39,593 bases of DNA from Alphaproteobacteria bacterium (GCA_026225415.1 JAMFSS010000006.1:225046-264638); one strand, 5' to 3'. Positions 16,615 through 26,039 are shown, numbered from the stretch's first letter. Notes: generated by a model from the letters alone, not told the origin. Numbers and translations: made by a program.

Positions 16615-19587
16615 ATGATCACCAATCCGCAAAAAACTGCCGCTACGGCCAAAGCCAAGAAACGCTCTGTCTTTGGCCTTTTGTTCAATCCGCAATTGGG
16701 CAGCAGTATCAGCCCCTTGCGCGAAAGCACGCGGATTTTTGTGCATCTGGTCGCCTCCGTCTTCTCGATTTACAAATTGATTCCCAAAGATTATCCCGGC
16801 CTGCGCGACCAAGAAACGCGCCTGTCTTTCGGCCATATCCTGCGCACCGGTTGGAGCAATATCCGTTTCACCCGCGAAGGCGCGCCCCAGGCCATCATCT
16901 TTTTCGCCGTGGTCGGCGTGATGGTTATCAGCACCTTTGCCGTTATCTCGACTTTCCTCAGCCTGTTCATCGGCCATGCCCATGCACAGGCCAGCATGTT
17001 CCAACCGGAAAGCAGCGATCTCGGTCAGGCATGGCTGGATTATCTGTTCAATAATCCGACAGGCGGCACCGTTTTCGCGACGCATTCCGATACCTACAGC
17101 GGCGATAACACCGTCGCGCTCGCCGACCCGTTTCAAGGCGGCCATATTTTGCAACAAGCTTTGATGACTGCGCTCGGTTTTTACAGCGATGCCATTCTTG
17201 TCGTTGCCGCCATCATCTTGTTTTATCATCTGGCTTCGATGGTTGTGGAAACGGCGCATCACGGCGTACCCATGGGCAAACGCGCCAGCCAGATCTGGGC
17301 GCCTATCCGTCTGGTCTTTGCCATTGGCTTGCTGGTTCCCGTCAATGGCGGCCTCAGCTGCGGTCAATACATTGTTGTCAAAATGGCAGAGCTGGGCGGC
17401 GGTATGGCCAGCCAGGCATGGGATTTGTTTTTAACGCAAATGGCCTCCAGCACATCGACGGCTGTTCCTCCTCCGGCGGGCACTGTTGAAAATGTCGGCG
17501 CGGATGTTATCCGTATGCTGGCATGCCGTGAATCCTGGAATTATCATATTCAAGAATTTGCAGCAGGCGGCGTAACGATTGCACAAATGCCAATGCCTAC
17601 CGGAACGGCGGCCAATATTGGCGGCATGACGGGTACTAAATATTCATTCTCCAGCAATGCGCTGGGCGATCTGGATGTTTGCGGTTGGTATTTTGTTCCC
17701 AATGGTACTGGCAACACCTTACTGCAATCTGCAATAGACATTCAGACTACCGCTTTGACAACATCGGTTGGCGGCGAATTTCAGGCGGCGGCGGATAAAA
17801 TTCAGGGTGTGTTTGATGCACCGCTCGGTCAAACGCAAACACCGATACATTTGGATGCAACATTTGCCAATGCCGTTGGTGATTATCAAAAAGCCGTGAC
17901 GACGGGAATGGCTGGTCTTATCCAACAACAACAAGGCCAGATCAGCAGCACGATTGCCACCATGAAACCTTATGGATGGGTGATGGCTGGTGCTTTCATG
18001 AATACGATTGACCGCATGCAAGCCAGCCTTGCAGCAGCAGCCAATGACAGCATGATTAAAACATCGCCACCTCAGTCGGGCGACATCAGTAATAAAGGCA
18101 AGCCAGAACAATCCTGGCTGCAGAAATATAATCCTCTTGATTACAGTGATTCCCAACAGGCGTGGGATGTCCGCAAAAAAGTTGCCCAGGATATGGCGGC
18201 ATTCGACCATTATCAGATCAAGGCGATCAGCGATAACAGCAACGTGCAGTGTGCCGCTATGTTGGGCTTGTCCGCTCAAAGCTCGGATGGGGCAACGACT
18301 GGCTTTATCACGGGCGCCATAGAATATCTTTTTGGTGCAGTTGATCATTTGGCCACCCTCAACGGTGTTTGGTCTGCCGGAACGGGCGCCACTGTTTGTG
18401 GTGGCACAACACCCGCGACCTTCAAATTGGGCGTTCAGTTTGGTGGCACTGATCCATTCTCGGCGATGTCATTTTTGGGTCACGCGAATATCAAAACCGC
18501 TTTCGACATTGCGGCGGTGGGTGCCGCAGCTTCGGCAGTTTCGGGCATTGCCTCTCTCTTTGCCGGCGCTAATCCCTTGGTTGGTCTTGCAGGTGGTATT
18601 GTTGGTGCCGCTGCGCCGCTTGCATTTTTCCTTGCGCTCATTTTCTGGACGACGGGCTTTATTCTGGCTTTCATGATACCACTGATGCCCTTCATGCGCT
18701 TCTTCTTTGCTGTCTTGTCGTGGGTCGCGGGTGTTTTCGAAGCTATCATTGCTGTGCCGCTGATTGCTTTGGCGCACCTCAATCCCGAAGGCGAGGGTTT
18801 GCCGGGACAAGCAAAAACGGCTTACTTCTATGTCTTCAATTTGTTCCTTCGTCCTGTGTTGACCGTTTTTGGTTTGCTGTGTGGCCTGATCCTTTTCCTG
18901 GTTGCGCTCAGCTTCCTCAACTACGCCTATGCCATTGCCGTGGCGGGTGCAGGCGGAACGGCCTTTGGTTTGATCACAATGGAAAAGCTGCTCTACTCCA
19001 TTTTGTATGTGGCCATTTTGTATATTTGCGCCAATCACGCTTTCCAACTTATCGACCATATTCCGCAACAGGCACTTACCTGGATGGGCTCACAAGGCCA
19101 AGGCATGGCCAAGATGGGCGATGTGGACAGGGTCGAATCCTTCGGCACGGCAGCGGCTGGCTATATGGGGGCGCAAGCGCTCTCAAATATTCGCGCCTCT
19201 GCCACCAAAGCGCATGAAGCCAATGTTGGCTATCGTAGTAATACAAAAGCACTCGAGAATGCCGGGGCTGAACAAAAACGCCATCAAGAAATTCTCGGCG
19301 CTTTGGGCAGGTTCGGTGGCGCTGGAGATGGCGCTGGAGATGGTGGTGGAGAAGGTGGCCAAAATTACCTGCCTCAAGGACTCACTGGGGGTTCGGGTGT
19401 TGGCCCAGATTCTTCACAATCCACCAATGTGGCCAGTGATGGAAAGTCCGGCACTTTTGGACAGCCCGGTCAGGCGCCTCCTCAAGGTGGTTCGAATGTG
19501 GGATCTGTTAAAGGTTCTTCACCTTTTTCTTCTCCCACATTGCCTGGAACATCTAAACCACCTGGTTCTATAGATAGTAAAACCTAA
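16615..19587 (+). CDS. dotA: Type IVB secretion polytopic membrane protein DotA/TraY
   Basis: About 990 residues. After a basic N-terminus and a first helix (IIFFAVVGVMVISTFAVIS, ending in HAHA) comes a large periplasmic region with helices near residues 180-250. A C-terminal cluster of helices follows (about 640-830: FFLALIFWTTGFILAFMIPL, then LSWVAGVFEAIIAVPLIALAHLNPEGEGLP). This is the DotA/TraY family pattern. The last 100 residues are Gly/Ser/Pro-rich, with a GDGAGDGGGEGG stretch. DotA is essential for Dot/Icm transfer and sits in the inner membrane. GTG at 16540 is an alternative start; neither start has a strong ribosome site. The intergenic region 16372-16614 contains a 7-bp inverted repeat (TTAAGGG / CCCTTAA, 16452-16490). 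Confidence 0.87.
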   Translation: MITNPQKTAATAKAKKRSVFGLLFNPQLGSSISPLRESTRIFVHLVASVFSIYKLIPKDYPGLRDQETRLSFGHILRTGWSNIRFTREGAPQAIIFFAVVGVMVISTFAVISTFLSLFIGHAHAQASMFQPESSDLGQAWLDYLFNNPTGGTVFATHSDTYSGDNTVALADPFQGGHILQQALMTALGFYSDAILVVAAIILFYHLASMVVETAHHGVPMGKRASQIWAPIRLVFAIGLLVPVNGGLSCGQYIVVKMAELGGGMASQAWDLFLTQMASSTSTAVPPPAGTVENVGADVIRMLACRESWNYHIQEFAAGGVTIAQMPMPTGTAANIGGMTGTKYSFSSNALGDLDVCGWYFVPNGTGNTLLQSAIDIQTTALTTSVGGEFQAAADKIQGVFDAPLGQTQTPIHLDATFANAVGDYQKAVTTGMAGLIQQQQGQISSTIATMKPYGWVMAGAFMNTIDRMQASLAAAANDSMIKTSPPQSGDISNKGKPEQSWLQKYNPLDYSDSQQAWDVRKKVAQDMAAFDHYQIKAISDNSNVQCAAMLGLSAQSSDGATTGFITGAIEYLFGAVDHLATLNGVWSAGTGATVCGGTTPATFKLGVQFGGTDPFSAMSFLGHANIKTAFDIAAVGAAASAVSGIASLFAGANPLVGLAGGIVGAAAPLAFFLALIFWTTGFILAFMIPLMPFMRFFFAVLSWVAGVFEAIIAVPLIALAHLNPEGEGLPGQAKTAYFYVFNLFLRPVLTVFGLLCGLILFLVALSFLNYAYAIAVAGAGGTAFGLITMEKLLYSILYVAILYICANHAFQLIDHIPQQALTWMGSQGQGMAKMGDVDRVESFGTAAAGYMGAQALSNIRASATKAHEANVGYRSNTKALENAGAEQKRHQEILGALGRFGGAGDGAGDGGGEGGQNYLPQGLTGGSGVGPDSSQSTNVASDGKSGTFGQPGQAPPQGGSNVGSVKGSSPFSSPTLPGTSKPPGSIDSKT

Positions 19588-19638
19588 GGTTTATCAACAA
19601 AAAACACCAATAATTGATCATGCTTCTTGCTTTATATA

Positions 19639-19662
19639 GCGAAACTATTTTAATAGTTTTGC
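19639..19662 (+). terminator. Small hairpin after dotA
   Basis: GCGAAACTAT and ATAGTTTTGC pair over 10 bases (one G-T pair) with a 4-base loop. The last bases of its right arm would also form the -35 region of the promoter that follows, so the hairpin may link dotA termination with the next start. Confidence 0.4.
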
Positions 19663-19694
19663 GCCATGCCGCAGCACTGTATAATGACGGCATG
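19658..19694 (+). promoter_or_regulatory. Promoter with overlapping inverted repeat, upstream of 19721
   Basis: A perfect -10 box TATAAT (19680-19685) lies 16 bases after TTTGCG (19658-19663). A 7-bp inverted repeat, CATGCCG (19665-19671) and CGGCATG (19688-19694), brackets the -10 box symmetrically, as an operator would. The start codon is 35 bases after the -10 box. Confidence 0.55.
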
Positions 19695-19720
19695 ATTTAA
19701 AAATTGGATGAGGGTTTATT

Positions 19721-20584
19721 ATGCCGGATATTAAAATTGGGCCGCAAGCAACACCTGCTGCTAATACTCCCCCCGCAAGTAAAGGCGCGGCTGCTCCCTC
19801 TGCAAGTAAGATTCAGTCTGATTTTCAGGACGCCAAAAAAGAATTTTCGCATAATAAATGGGTACCTGTTGGCGTCGCGGCGGCGGTTACTTCGCTCGCC
19901 TACTTTGGCGATTATTTACCGCACGGCCCCGCCGGTCTGGTTGGCGGCGCCGCGCTTTTTGGTATTTCGGCGGCGGTCACAATGTGGGGTCAGGAATTGA
20001 TCCCCTTTTCCAAGCCGAACAACCCGGAAGAACTCGCAGCCTACAAGCTGGCCAAAGCCAAACAAAAACATCCCGCAAAACATATCGCCAAGGGGGTCAT
20101 CTTGGGCGCTGTTGCTCTCGCGTTTTTCCCTGCTGTTATGAATGCGGCGCTTAATTGGGGCATCTATTCACCCGACAGTGCCGCCGTAAGGCTCGCGCAT
20201 AATGATGCAAAAATGATCGGCCTTGCACGCGATAAATTTAAAATCCCAACACCGGGTGACTCGTCCAGCATGTTCTCAGCGCCTGATGTCAATTCAATCG
20301 GCGATGTCTATACGCGTGGGGCTGTCCAATATACCGGTTCCGGCACTGCCTATTTTTATAAAACCGGCGCTATGAGCGGCGACGCCACTCAAGCCAAGCC
20401 CACAGGCAAAGTTGTCAAAGGCCAAGTGTATTGCGCGGCCTTTGCCGGCAATGGATTGCTTGCCATCAAGCAATCGCAAAAAGCTGGCAGCACCGTCTTC
20501 ACGCCTCAAGCAGAGGGTTGGGAGCCAGTCAGAGGCAGCGATAAATGCACCGCCATTTTACAATCGCGTAAAAACGAAGCTTAA
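19721..20584 (+). CDS. Unknown membrane protein downstream of dotA
   Basis: 287 residues, not recognised. An Ala/Pro-rich polar start (1-45) is followed by three hydrophobic segments (about 47-65, WVPVGVAAAVTSLAYFG; 68-88, GLVGGAALFGISAAVTMWG; 125-150, KGVILGAVALAFFPAVMNAAL). A periplasmic or cytoplasmic C-terminal domain of about 130 residues contains two Cys (VYCAAF and DKCTAI). The ribosome site GAGGG lies 6 bases before the ATG. It follows dotA by 133 bases but has its own promoter with an inverted repeat. In Legionella icmV, a small membrane protein, follows dotA divergently; similarity to it is not evident. It is plausibly a lineage-specific secretion subunit. Confidence 0.7.
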   Translation: MPDIKIGPQATPAANTPPASKGAAAPSASKIQSDFQDAKKEFSHNKWVPVGVAAAVTSLAYFGDYLPHGPAGLVGGAALFGISAAVTMWGQELIPFSKPNNPEELAAYKLAKAKQKHPAKHIAKGVILGAVALAFFPAVMNAALNWGIYSPDSAAVRLAHNDAKMIGLARDKFKIPTPGDSSSMFSAPDVNSIGDVYTRGAVQYTGSGTAYFYKTGAMSGDATQAKPTGKVVKGQVYCAAFAGNGLLAIKQSQKAGSTVFTPQAEGWEPVRGSDKCTAILQSRKNEA

Positions 20585-20587
20585 AAT

Positions 20588-22450
20588 TTACTGCCCCCAC
20601 CAAGCATCCAGCACAATGCCGAACACCGACATTTGGTCGGGGTGGTGCACGCGCGTCCACGAAGCGATATCGTTCGCGCCCAGATAATAAAGCGGCACTG
20701 TGTAATGTCCCGCCATCAAAACGCGGTCGAGCGCGTGGACAGACGCCACCAATTCTTCGCGCGTGCGCGCATTGGGTATCGATGCCGCCAAGGCATCCAC
20801 AACCGGGTCTTTCACACCCGCATAATTGCGGCTGCCTTTTTGGTCTGCCGCCGCTGTGCCCCAATAATAACTTTGTTCATTGCCGGGCGATAAGGTGCTC
20901 GACCATTTATTGATCGTCACATCAAAATCAAAACCTGTCATGCGCATCTGATATTGCGCGCTGTCCACCGTACGAATGGTGGCATTAATGCCCAATCGTT
21001 GCAACGCATGCGCCCAATTCAACGCGGTCTTTTCTTCCACCGGATCGCTTAACAGAATTTCAAAAACAACCGGCATGCCCGCGCGCGTATAAAGCTGATC
21101 ATCAACAATTTTATACCCGGCATCGCGCAACATCGCTTCCGCCTTCAATAAATTATCGCGGAATACTTCTTCATTATCGGCACGCGGTGGCGTTACCGGT
21201 GTCGTGAAAATTTCCGGCGGCAATTTATCGCGGTAAGCGTTCAGAATTTCCAGCTCTTTGCCTTCAGGCAAAGCGGGCGCGGCCAATTCCGAATTGGGGA
21301 AAAAACTTTCAACGCGTTTATATTGCCCGTGAAATAAATTCTTATTCACCCACGCAAAATCAAAACTATATTCCAACGCCGCGCGCAACGCAGGGTCGGC
21401 CAACAAAGCGCGCCGCGTGTTAAAAACAAACCCATAGGCGGGCTCGACATTATGATGTTCCAGTTTTTCCAACCGCACGCGATGATCGGCAACCGCCGGA
21501 AAATCATAAGCCGTCGCCCATAAAGTCGGATCGCCCTCGCGGCGAATATCATATTGCCCGGCTTTAAAAGCCTGTAAGGAAACGCTGTCATCGCGGTAAT
21601 AATCAATGCGGATTTTGTTGAAATTATACAACCCACGCGTCACCGGCAAATCGGCGCCCCAATAACGCAAATCGCGGTCATAGGTAATCTGCCGACCCAA
21701 ATCCACTGCCGCAATTTTATAAGGGCCGGAACCGATGGGAATACGCACGCTGGTCTGATTGAAATCGCGATCCGCCCAATCATGCTTGGGCAAAATCGGC
21801 ATCAACCCCATAATCAACGGCATCTCGCGGTCAATCTTGCCCTTGGCGTCTTTTAAGAATGTGAATTTGATACGCGTTGGCGACAGCTTCTCGACAAACG
21901 CAACCTTCTTGTAATAAGTGCGGTGGTTGGGGCGGCCTTTGTCGCGCAAGGTTTCAAACGAAAACAAAACATCGTCCGATGTTATGGGTACGCCATCCGA
22001 AAAATGCGCCTTGGGGTTCAGGTTAAAAACAATACTCGACCTGTCATCGGCCACTTCAACACTCTGCGCAATCAACCCATACAGCGTAAAGGGTTCATCC
22101 CACCCGCGCATCATCAGGCTTTCGTAAACCAACGACATGGTGCCCGCACCCAAACCGAACGGCGGCTGCCCGCGCACGATAAACGGATTAAGGCTGTCGA
22201 AACCGCCAATCGTGCCCAGCTTCAACAAACCGCCTTTGGGCGCGTTGGGGTTGGTATAGGCGAAATGGTCAAAACCCGTTTTGTAAACCGGCTCGCCCAC
22301 CATCGTCAGGGATTCTTGCGGTTTGGACATATTCACGGCGCGCGCACCCTGCGGCACTGCGGCAGCCAACACGGCCAATAAAACAACAAAGGGGGAAAGG
22401 CGCATCGACAAAGCCAGACGGACAGGAAAAAACCGCGTTAACCATACCAT
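20588..22450 (-). CDS. ABC transporter family-5 (oligopeptide-type) solute-binding protein
   Basis: A 620-residue periplasmic protein with a signal peptide (VVLLAVLAAAVPQGARA). Typical SBP_bac_5 segments are present: the N-terminal GEPVYKTGFDHFAYTNPNAP, LNPKAHFSDGVPITSDDVLF and the late PVFEILLSDPVEEKTALNW. The N-terminal features and length recall YejA-like binding proteins for microcin C or peptides. No permease or ATPase gene adjoins it, so its transporter is elsewhere. An internal ATG (22405) would give a more compact signal peptide. It is convergent with the unknown gene at 19721 (3 bases apart) and divergent from 22541. It seems unrelated to the secretion genes around it. Confidence 0.88.
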   Translation of the reverse strand: MVWLTRFFPVRLALSMRLSPFVVLLAVLAAAVPQGARAVNMSKPQESLTMVGEPVYKTGFDHFAYTNPNAPKGGLLKLGTIGGFDSLNPFIVRGQPPFGLGAGTMSLVYESLMMRGWDEPFTLYGLIAQSVEVADDRSSIVFNLNPKAHFSDGVPITSDDVLFSFETLRDKGRPNHRTYYKKVAFVEKLSPTRIKFTFLKDAKGKIDREMPLIMGLMPILPKHDWADRDFNQTSVRIPIGSGPYKIAAVDLGRQITYDRDLRYWGADLPVTRGLYNFNKIRIDYYRDDSVSLQAFKAGQYDIRREGDPTLWATAYDFPAVADHRVRLEKLEHHNVEPAYGFVFNTRRALLADPALRAALEYSFDFAWVNKNLFHGQYKRVESFFPNSELAAPALPEGKELEILNAYRDKLPPEIFTTPVTPPRADNEEVFRDNLLKAEAMLRDAGYKIVDDQLYTRAGMPVVFEILLSDPVEEKTALNWAHALQRLGINATIRTVDSAQYQMRMTGFDFDVTINKWSSTLSPGNEQSYYWGTAAADQKGSRNYAGVKDPVVDALAASIPNARTREELVASVHALDRVLMAGHYTVPLYYLGANDIASWTRVHHPDQMSVFGIVLDAWWGQ

Positions 22451-22480
22451 AGATTTGGTGCGATGAAACTAAATCCGCGT

Positions 22481-22510
22481 TTGGAGGCGGGGCAGGGTGC
22501 GGGTTATAAT
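22481..22510 (+). promoter_or_regulatory. Promoter candidate for 22541 and block 3
   Basis: TTGGAG (22481-22486) and a perfect TATAAT (22505-22510) are 18 bases apart, with the start codon 30 bases downstream. It lies in the divergent gap next to the solute-binding protein gene and is the best promoter match at the head of block 3. Confidence 0.55.
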
Positions 22511-22540
22511 GCCCCGACAGTTTTCCGATGGGGTTGAAGA

Positions 22541-23044
22541 ATGAAGTTCAAGAATTATGCACGTAGTCTGGTTGTTGCGGCTTCGCTGGCTGCGGCGCCC
22601 CAAACAGTCAACGCGCATTCTGCCCCCGCCGATCCCATCACCCGCACAAGCCGCGTTTGCAGCGACCTCAACGGCAGCCCCGAACTTTATTACCGCGCCG
22701 ATATGGGCGGCAAAAGATATGATGTGTTTGTGTCCGGCATTAATATTAGCCCGGGCTATGGCACCCAAAGCGCCTATGTCATGGCGGGAACCAATGGCAT
22801 CTATTTTCAAGCTAATGTGCGCCCTTACTATTTTCCAACCACCCGATATGTAAACACCCAGCGCCGCGAAGGCGCGCCAGAACCTTCCGATGCTTCCAAG
22901 AAAGAGCTTTTGAGAACTTTTGCTCTGGTGGCGATTGACGATATGCAGCATCGCGTTTTCGCAAGACTCTGTGGCCGGGGATATGGCACGCCGGACGAGT
23001 TTTCAGGCGCACAAAACCGCCTTGTTTCTTCCGCCCAACCTTAA
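22541..23044 (+). CDS. Secreted protein of unknown function
   Basis: 167 residues. A signal peptide is clear (basic MKFKNYARS, hydrophobic LVVAASLAAAPQ, cleavage near VNAHS). The mature part is about 140 residues with two Cys (VCSDLNG and LCGRGYG), spaced so that a disulfide between the ends of the domain is possible. The middle, DMGGKRYDVFVSGINISPG, looks beta-rich. I recognise no family. It stands first in a run of same-strand genes that leads to dotDCB, with 106 bases to the next gene. A periplasmic or surface role with the secretion system is inferred from context only. Confidence 0.7.
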   Translation: MKFKNYARSLVVAASLAAAPQTVNAHSAPADPITRTSRVCSDLNGSPELYYRADMGGKRYDVFVSGINISPGYGTQSAYVMAGTNGIYFQANVRPYYFPTTRYVNTQRREGAPEPSDASKKELLRTFALVAIDDMQHRVFARLCGRGYGTPDEFSGAQNRLVSSAQP

Positions 23045-23150
23045 GGCCCTACCCCCCAAATTAAGGGTTGATTAATCCTTTTGCCGCTAAACTTTATCAT
23101 AATAAAAAGCTTCTTCTGTGTTGGCCTATTGTTAAATAAGGGAAGACCCT

Positions 23151-23726
23151 ATGCAAAAAAAACCTGGATTTTTGGTCATTGCCCTCCTCCTTTTGGCCGC
23201 TGTAAGCGCCCCCCAAAAATCATGGGCCAGCAATATCCCAACCGGTGCCGATGCGCCTGTGGCGACAAATGATTGCCCCTCGGGTAATGCCACGGATGAA
23301 GCCTATTTCACGAACAAATCCGCCGATATGCAAAGAACGGCTCAGAATATGTTCAACATCAATACGCTTTACCCCATCGCCACATCCGCCAATTCCTGTA
23401 TAGGCAATCTGTTGAACGCCTTTAACAAACTACCCGCCATCATGAGCAGCCCCAACCCTTTGTTGGCTGCGATCACGGCTGTGGCCGGGCAAATCGTTTC
23501 GCAGGTTATCAATTCAACCTGCCAATCGGCTTTGGGTACGGTGACATCGGCGCAAAACGCTTTGACGAACCTGACCAAAATCTGTCTTCCCATCCCCAAA
23601 TTTAACGGGTTGGATTTGCCAACGATCAGCGCGCCCTCGTGCAGCGGCGGCATAACCGTCAGCCCCGTCAGCTTTTCGGCGAACAGCTCTTTTGTGCAAA
23701 CGTCAGTTAACCCCTATTTGAAATAG
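23151..23726 (+). CDS. Secreted Cys-containing protein of unknown function
   Basis: 191 residues with a signal peptide (FLVIALLLLAAVSAPQ, cleavage near SWAS). The mature protein has five Cys (DCPSG, SCIGN, TCQS, ICLP, SCSGG) and a mildly hydrophobic central segment (PLLAAITAVAGQIVSQVI). The rest is rich in Ser, Asn and Thr. The family is not recognised. It is followed after 14 bases by the next gene, also secreted and Cys-rich, so the two are probably co-translated and may work together. GGGA lies a few bases before the ATG. The DsbC-like gene downstream in the block would suit such substrates. Confidence 0.72.
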   Translation: MQKKPGFLVIALLLLAAVSAPQKSWASNIPTGADAPVATNDCPSGNATDEAYFTNKSADMQRTAQNMFNINTLYPIATSANSCIGNLLNAFNKLPAIMSSPNPLLAAITAVAGQIVSQVINSTCQSALGTVTSAQNALTNLTKICLPIPKFNGLDLPTISAPSCSGGITVSPVSFSANSSFVQTSVNPYLK

Positions 23727-23740
23727 ACCGGGAAGATTCC

Positions 23741-24985
23741 ATGAAAGACAAAGTAAATCATTTCAAAAAAAGATTTCTTCACGGTGTCGCCCTATGCGGT
23801 TTGGCCGTAGTGCTTTTGTCAACCCATTCAACGCCCGCTTATGCGTTGCTGGGCATCAGCCTGCCCAGCCTGACGGATATTTTAACAGCCCTGGCCGGTG
23901 TCGTGAACACGGCCGGCCAATCGATACAATCCAAAATCAATCAAACTTTGAATGATATCAGCAACACCAACAACAAACAAAACGTCGCGGTTGGCGCTGT
24001 TCTTAATAACGCCGCTTCCCATACCGCCCCTTCGGGTTACAGCGCCTGCGCCGTCCAAACGGGCAGCACCCGCCGCTCGGCCGAAGCCGCCAGCGCGGGT
24101 CAAATGTCGGCGGCGCTTACCCAAAGCCAGTCAAACCGCCCCAACGACCCCTCGACACAGGCACAAGAATTAAAAAACAAATGCGCCTTGGGTCTTATTA
24201 ATACCGCTAACGCAACAGATCCCGACTCGGCCGCCTATAAACGCCTGATCGGTACCTGCACGCCGCCTTCCGGCATGACCGCGCATCCCGGCGCCGATAA
24301 ATCCATCACCAGCCTGTTGAAGCCTTTTGAATATTTTGTGCCCGATAATTATCCCGGCCAACAAACGGATGGCTCTTACAAAATCCTTCTTGCACCAACA
24401 GGCGGCAAGGATTATTCGGGCTTTATTGCGGCTTATGGTTTTTGCCAAAATGTAACGCCTACGCAATCTGCACCGCCTCAGGGTACGGGCGCGGCAACGG
24501 CGGGTGATATGGTCGAAGCCAGCCGCCGTAACGAACAATCCAAAGTCAGCATCATCAGTGCCTGCTGGGATGCGCTTGCCGACCGCATGCAATATGCTTC
24601 CACCAACCCGGTAACGGCTTATGATCCGCTGACCAACACGATGGTTGTCGCCCACACGCTTCAATATAATGAATGTCAGGATGATTATGCCGCCAATCTG
24701 CTTACATCCGCCCAACTGTCCGACTGTCAACAAAATGGCCGCAGTCTTTTACAGGCCAAACATGACCGGGCTTACAGGCTTGGCGCGCAATCCCAATATA
24801 CGACCAAAGTGCTTTCTGTAGTTGACCGCAACACCGAACCCCAACTGACGGCTGCAGCTTGGGCTGATGAAATTAAATTTCGGGCCGATCTCCGAGAAGA
24901 ACAGGTCGAAGTCCAACAGGCAATCACTGGCCTCAAGGGAACCAATATTCCCACAACCAGCGCTGCAGACAGACCGGTGCAATGA
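23741..24985 (+). CDS. Secreted Cys-rich protein of unknown function (possibly IcmX/TraW-like by position)
   Basis: 414 residues with a signal peptide (GVALCGLAVVLLSTHSTPAYA). The mature part has seven Cys (ACAV, KCAL, TCTP, FCQN, ACWD, ECQD, DCQQ), a helical Asn/Gln/Ser-rich N-terminal third, a central segment (LLKPFEYFVPDNYPG) and a helical charged C-terminus (RADLREEQVEVQQAI). I do not recognise the family. In Legionella icmX, a periplasmic protein of similar size, lies near dotA and dotDCB, so an IcmX/TraW-like role is a guess from position and size. The 220-base gap after it holds only a small hairpin. Confidence 0.7.
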   Translation: MKDKVNHFKKRFLHGVALCGLAVVLLSTHSTPAYALLGISLPSLTDILTALAGVVNTAGQSIQSKINQTLNDISNTNNKQNVAVGAVLNNAASHTAPSGYSACAVQTGSTRRSAEAASAGQMSAALTQSQSNRPNDPSTQAQELKNKCALGLINTANATDPDSAAYKRLIGTCTPPSGMTAHPGADKSITSLLKPFEYFVPDNYPGQQTDGSYKILLAPTGGKDYSGFIAAYGFCQNVTPTQSAPPQGTGAATAGDMVEASRRNEQSKVSIISACWDALADRMQYASTNPVTAYDPLTNTMVVAHTLQYNECQDDYAANLLTSAQLSDCQQNGRSLLQAKHDRAYRLGAQSQYTTKVLSVVDRNTEPQLTAAAWADEIKFRADLREEQVEVQQAITGLKGTNIPTTSAADRPVQ

Positions 24986-25155
24986 ACGGGTTGCGGGCAC
25001 GGGTTTGTACCATGCCCAACCCTGTTTCTTCCCTTCACCATTCGCTAACCATTTAACGGCATGCTTGCAGGCGGGGAATGGGGGGCTTTGCCCTTCAAAA
25101 TCCCTAGGCATCCAGCCCTCTTTGCTGAAAGTAAATAGGGGGGTAGAAGCATGAG

Positions 25156-25175
25156 GTGGCCTTGATACAGGCCAC
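25156..25175 (+). other. Small hairpin upstream of 25206
   Basis: GTGGCCT and AGGCCAC form a 7-bp stem with a 6-base loop, 30 bases before the next start codon. No T-run follows. The remainder of 24986-25205 shows nothing that I can name. Confidence 0.35.
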
Positions 25176-25205
25176 AGACAAAAGATTTGAAGGGCTAAGA
25201 ACATT

Positions 25206-26039
25206 ATGACCGAGACAGCAGAAAACACGAATATGCAGGCGTTGCTTACCGCCTTCCGCCAGCTGGGCCTGCCTTTGTTACAAGCCGTCGGCGAAGCCCA
25301 AAGCCGCGATCAAAATTCAGACCCTTCAACACCCGCCCCCATCAATGCCGCCATCCTCGGCCCCCTGGTCGACAGCACCGTGATGCTCAGCCAGAAACTC
25401 GCCGCGCAACTGGGCGCCAGCGAAGATCAGGTCGATGCGTGGGTGCGTTGGGCGCTGGCAGGCGCGGCAGCGCAAACGGTAGGTTCGGCATATAAAACGT
25501 CAGGTCGTGCGATGACCGAAGAAGAAGCCGATCACATCGCCGCCATCGCCGTCGATCTGCAAACCAAATTCAAGGCTCAAATTCCGGCAGGGCAAGAAAA
25601 CCTGCCCAACACCATCGCCACCTTCCGCGCCAAGATGCTCGAAGCCATGGTGCCGGTGGTGGGCGCTGTCGCGCAATATTCCTTTGGCCGTTCCGAACAT
25701 GCGCTCTTGGCCGAAGTCGCGGAAAAACTCGTCAAGACTGCCGACCAAGTCACGCGCGCGCTTGCACCCACGGGCGCATCCGCCGAAGAATGGCGTTTGC
25801 TGTGCTGGCATGTGCTCAAAGCCGCCGGGCAAATCTACACCGAATCCCATCTGGGCGAAGCCGACCGCCTTGTCTATATGGAACCCGAAGAACGCGCCGC
25901 CTATTTCGCGCAACATGGCCAGATCGTGCCGATGCAACAAGTCTGGCAGGCCTTCAATCAACGCATGGCCATGCTGGCAACGCTTGCAACCTATCTCGAT
26001 GTGCCTGAATCGGCGCGCCTCGATGCGGGTGGATGGTAA
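25206..26039 (+). CDS. Soluble helical protein of unknown function
   Basis: 277 residues without signal peptide or membrane helix, so probably cytoplasmic. It is almost entirely alpha-helical by composition (rich in Ala, Glu, Gln and Leu) with segments such as MLSQKLAAQLGASEDQVDAW, EEWRLLCWHVLKAAGQIY and QVWQAFNQRMAMLATLATYL. I recognise no domain. Its stop overlaps the start of the lytic transglycosylase gene, so the two are translated together and lie in the dotDCB transcript. A cytoplasmic adaptor or a component on the inner face of the machine is possible, but nothing in the sequence proves this. Confidence 0.7.
   Translation: MTETAENTNMQALLTAFRQLGLPLLQAVGEAQSRDQNSDPSTPAPINAAILGPLVDSTVMLSQKLAAQLGASEDQVDAWVRWALAGAAAQTVGSAYKTSGRAMTEEEADHIAAIAVDLQTKFKAQIPAGQENLPNTIATFRAKMLEAMVPVVGAVAQYSFGRSEHALLAEVAEKLVKTADQVTRALAPTGASAEEWRLLCWHVLKAAGQIYTESHLGEADRLVYMEPEERAAYFAQHGQIVPMQQVWQAFNQRMAMLATLATYLDVPESARLDAGGW

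Noticed and set aside
20588-22450. Solute-binding protein as part of the secretion system
   Set aside because: It is a typical family-5 periplasmic binding protein with normal length and motifs, transcribed against the secretion genes; the link is only by position.
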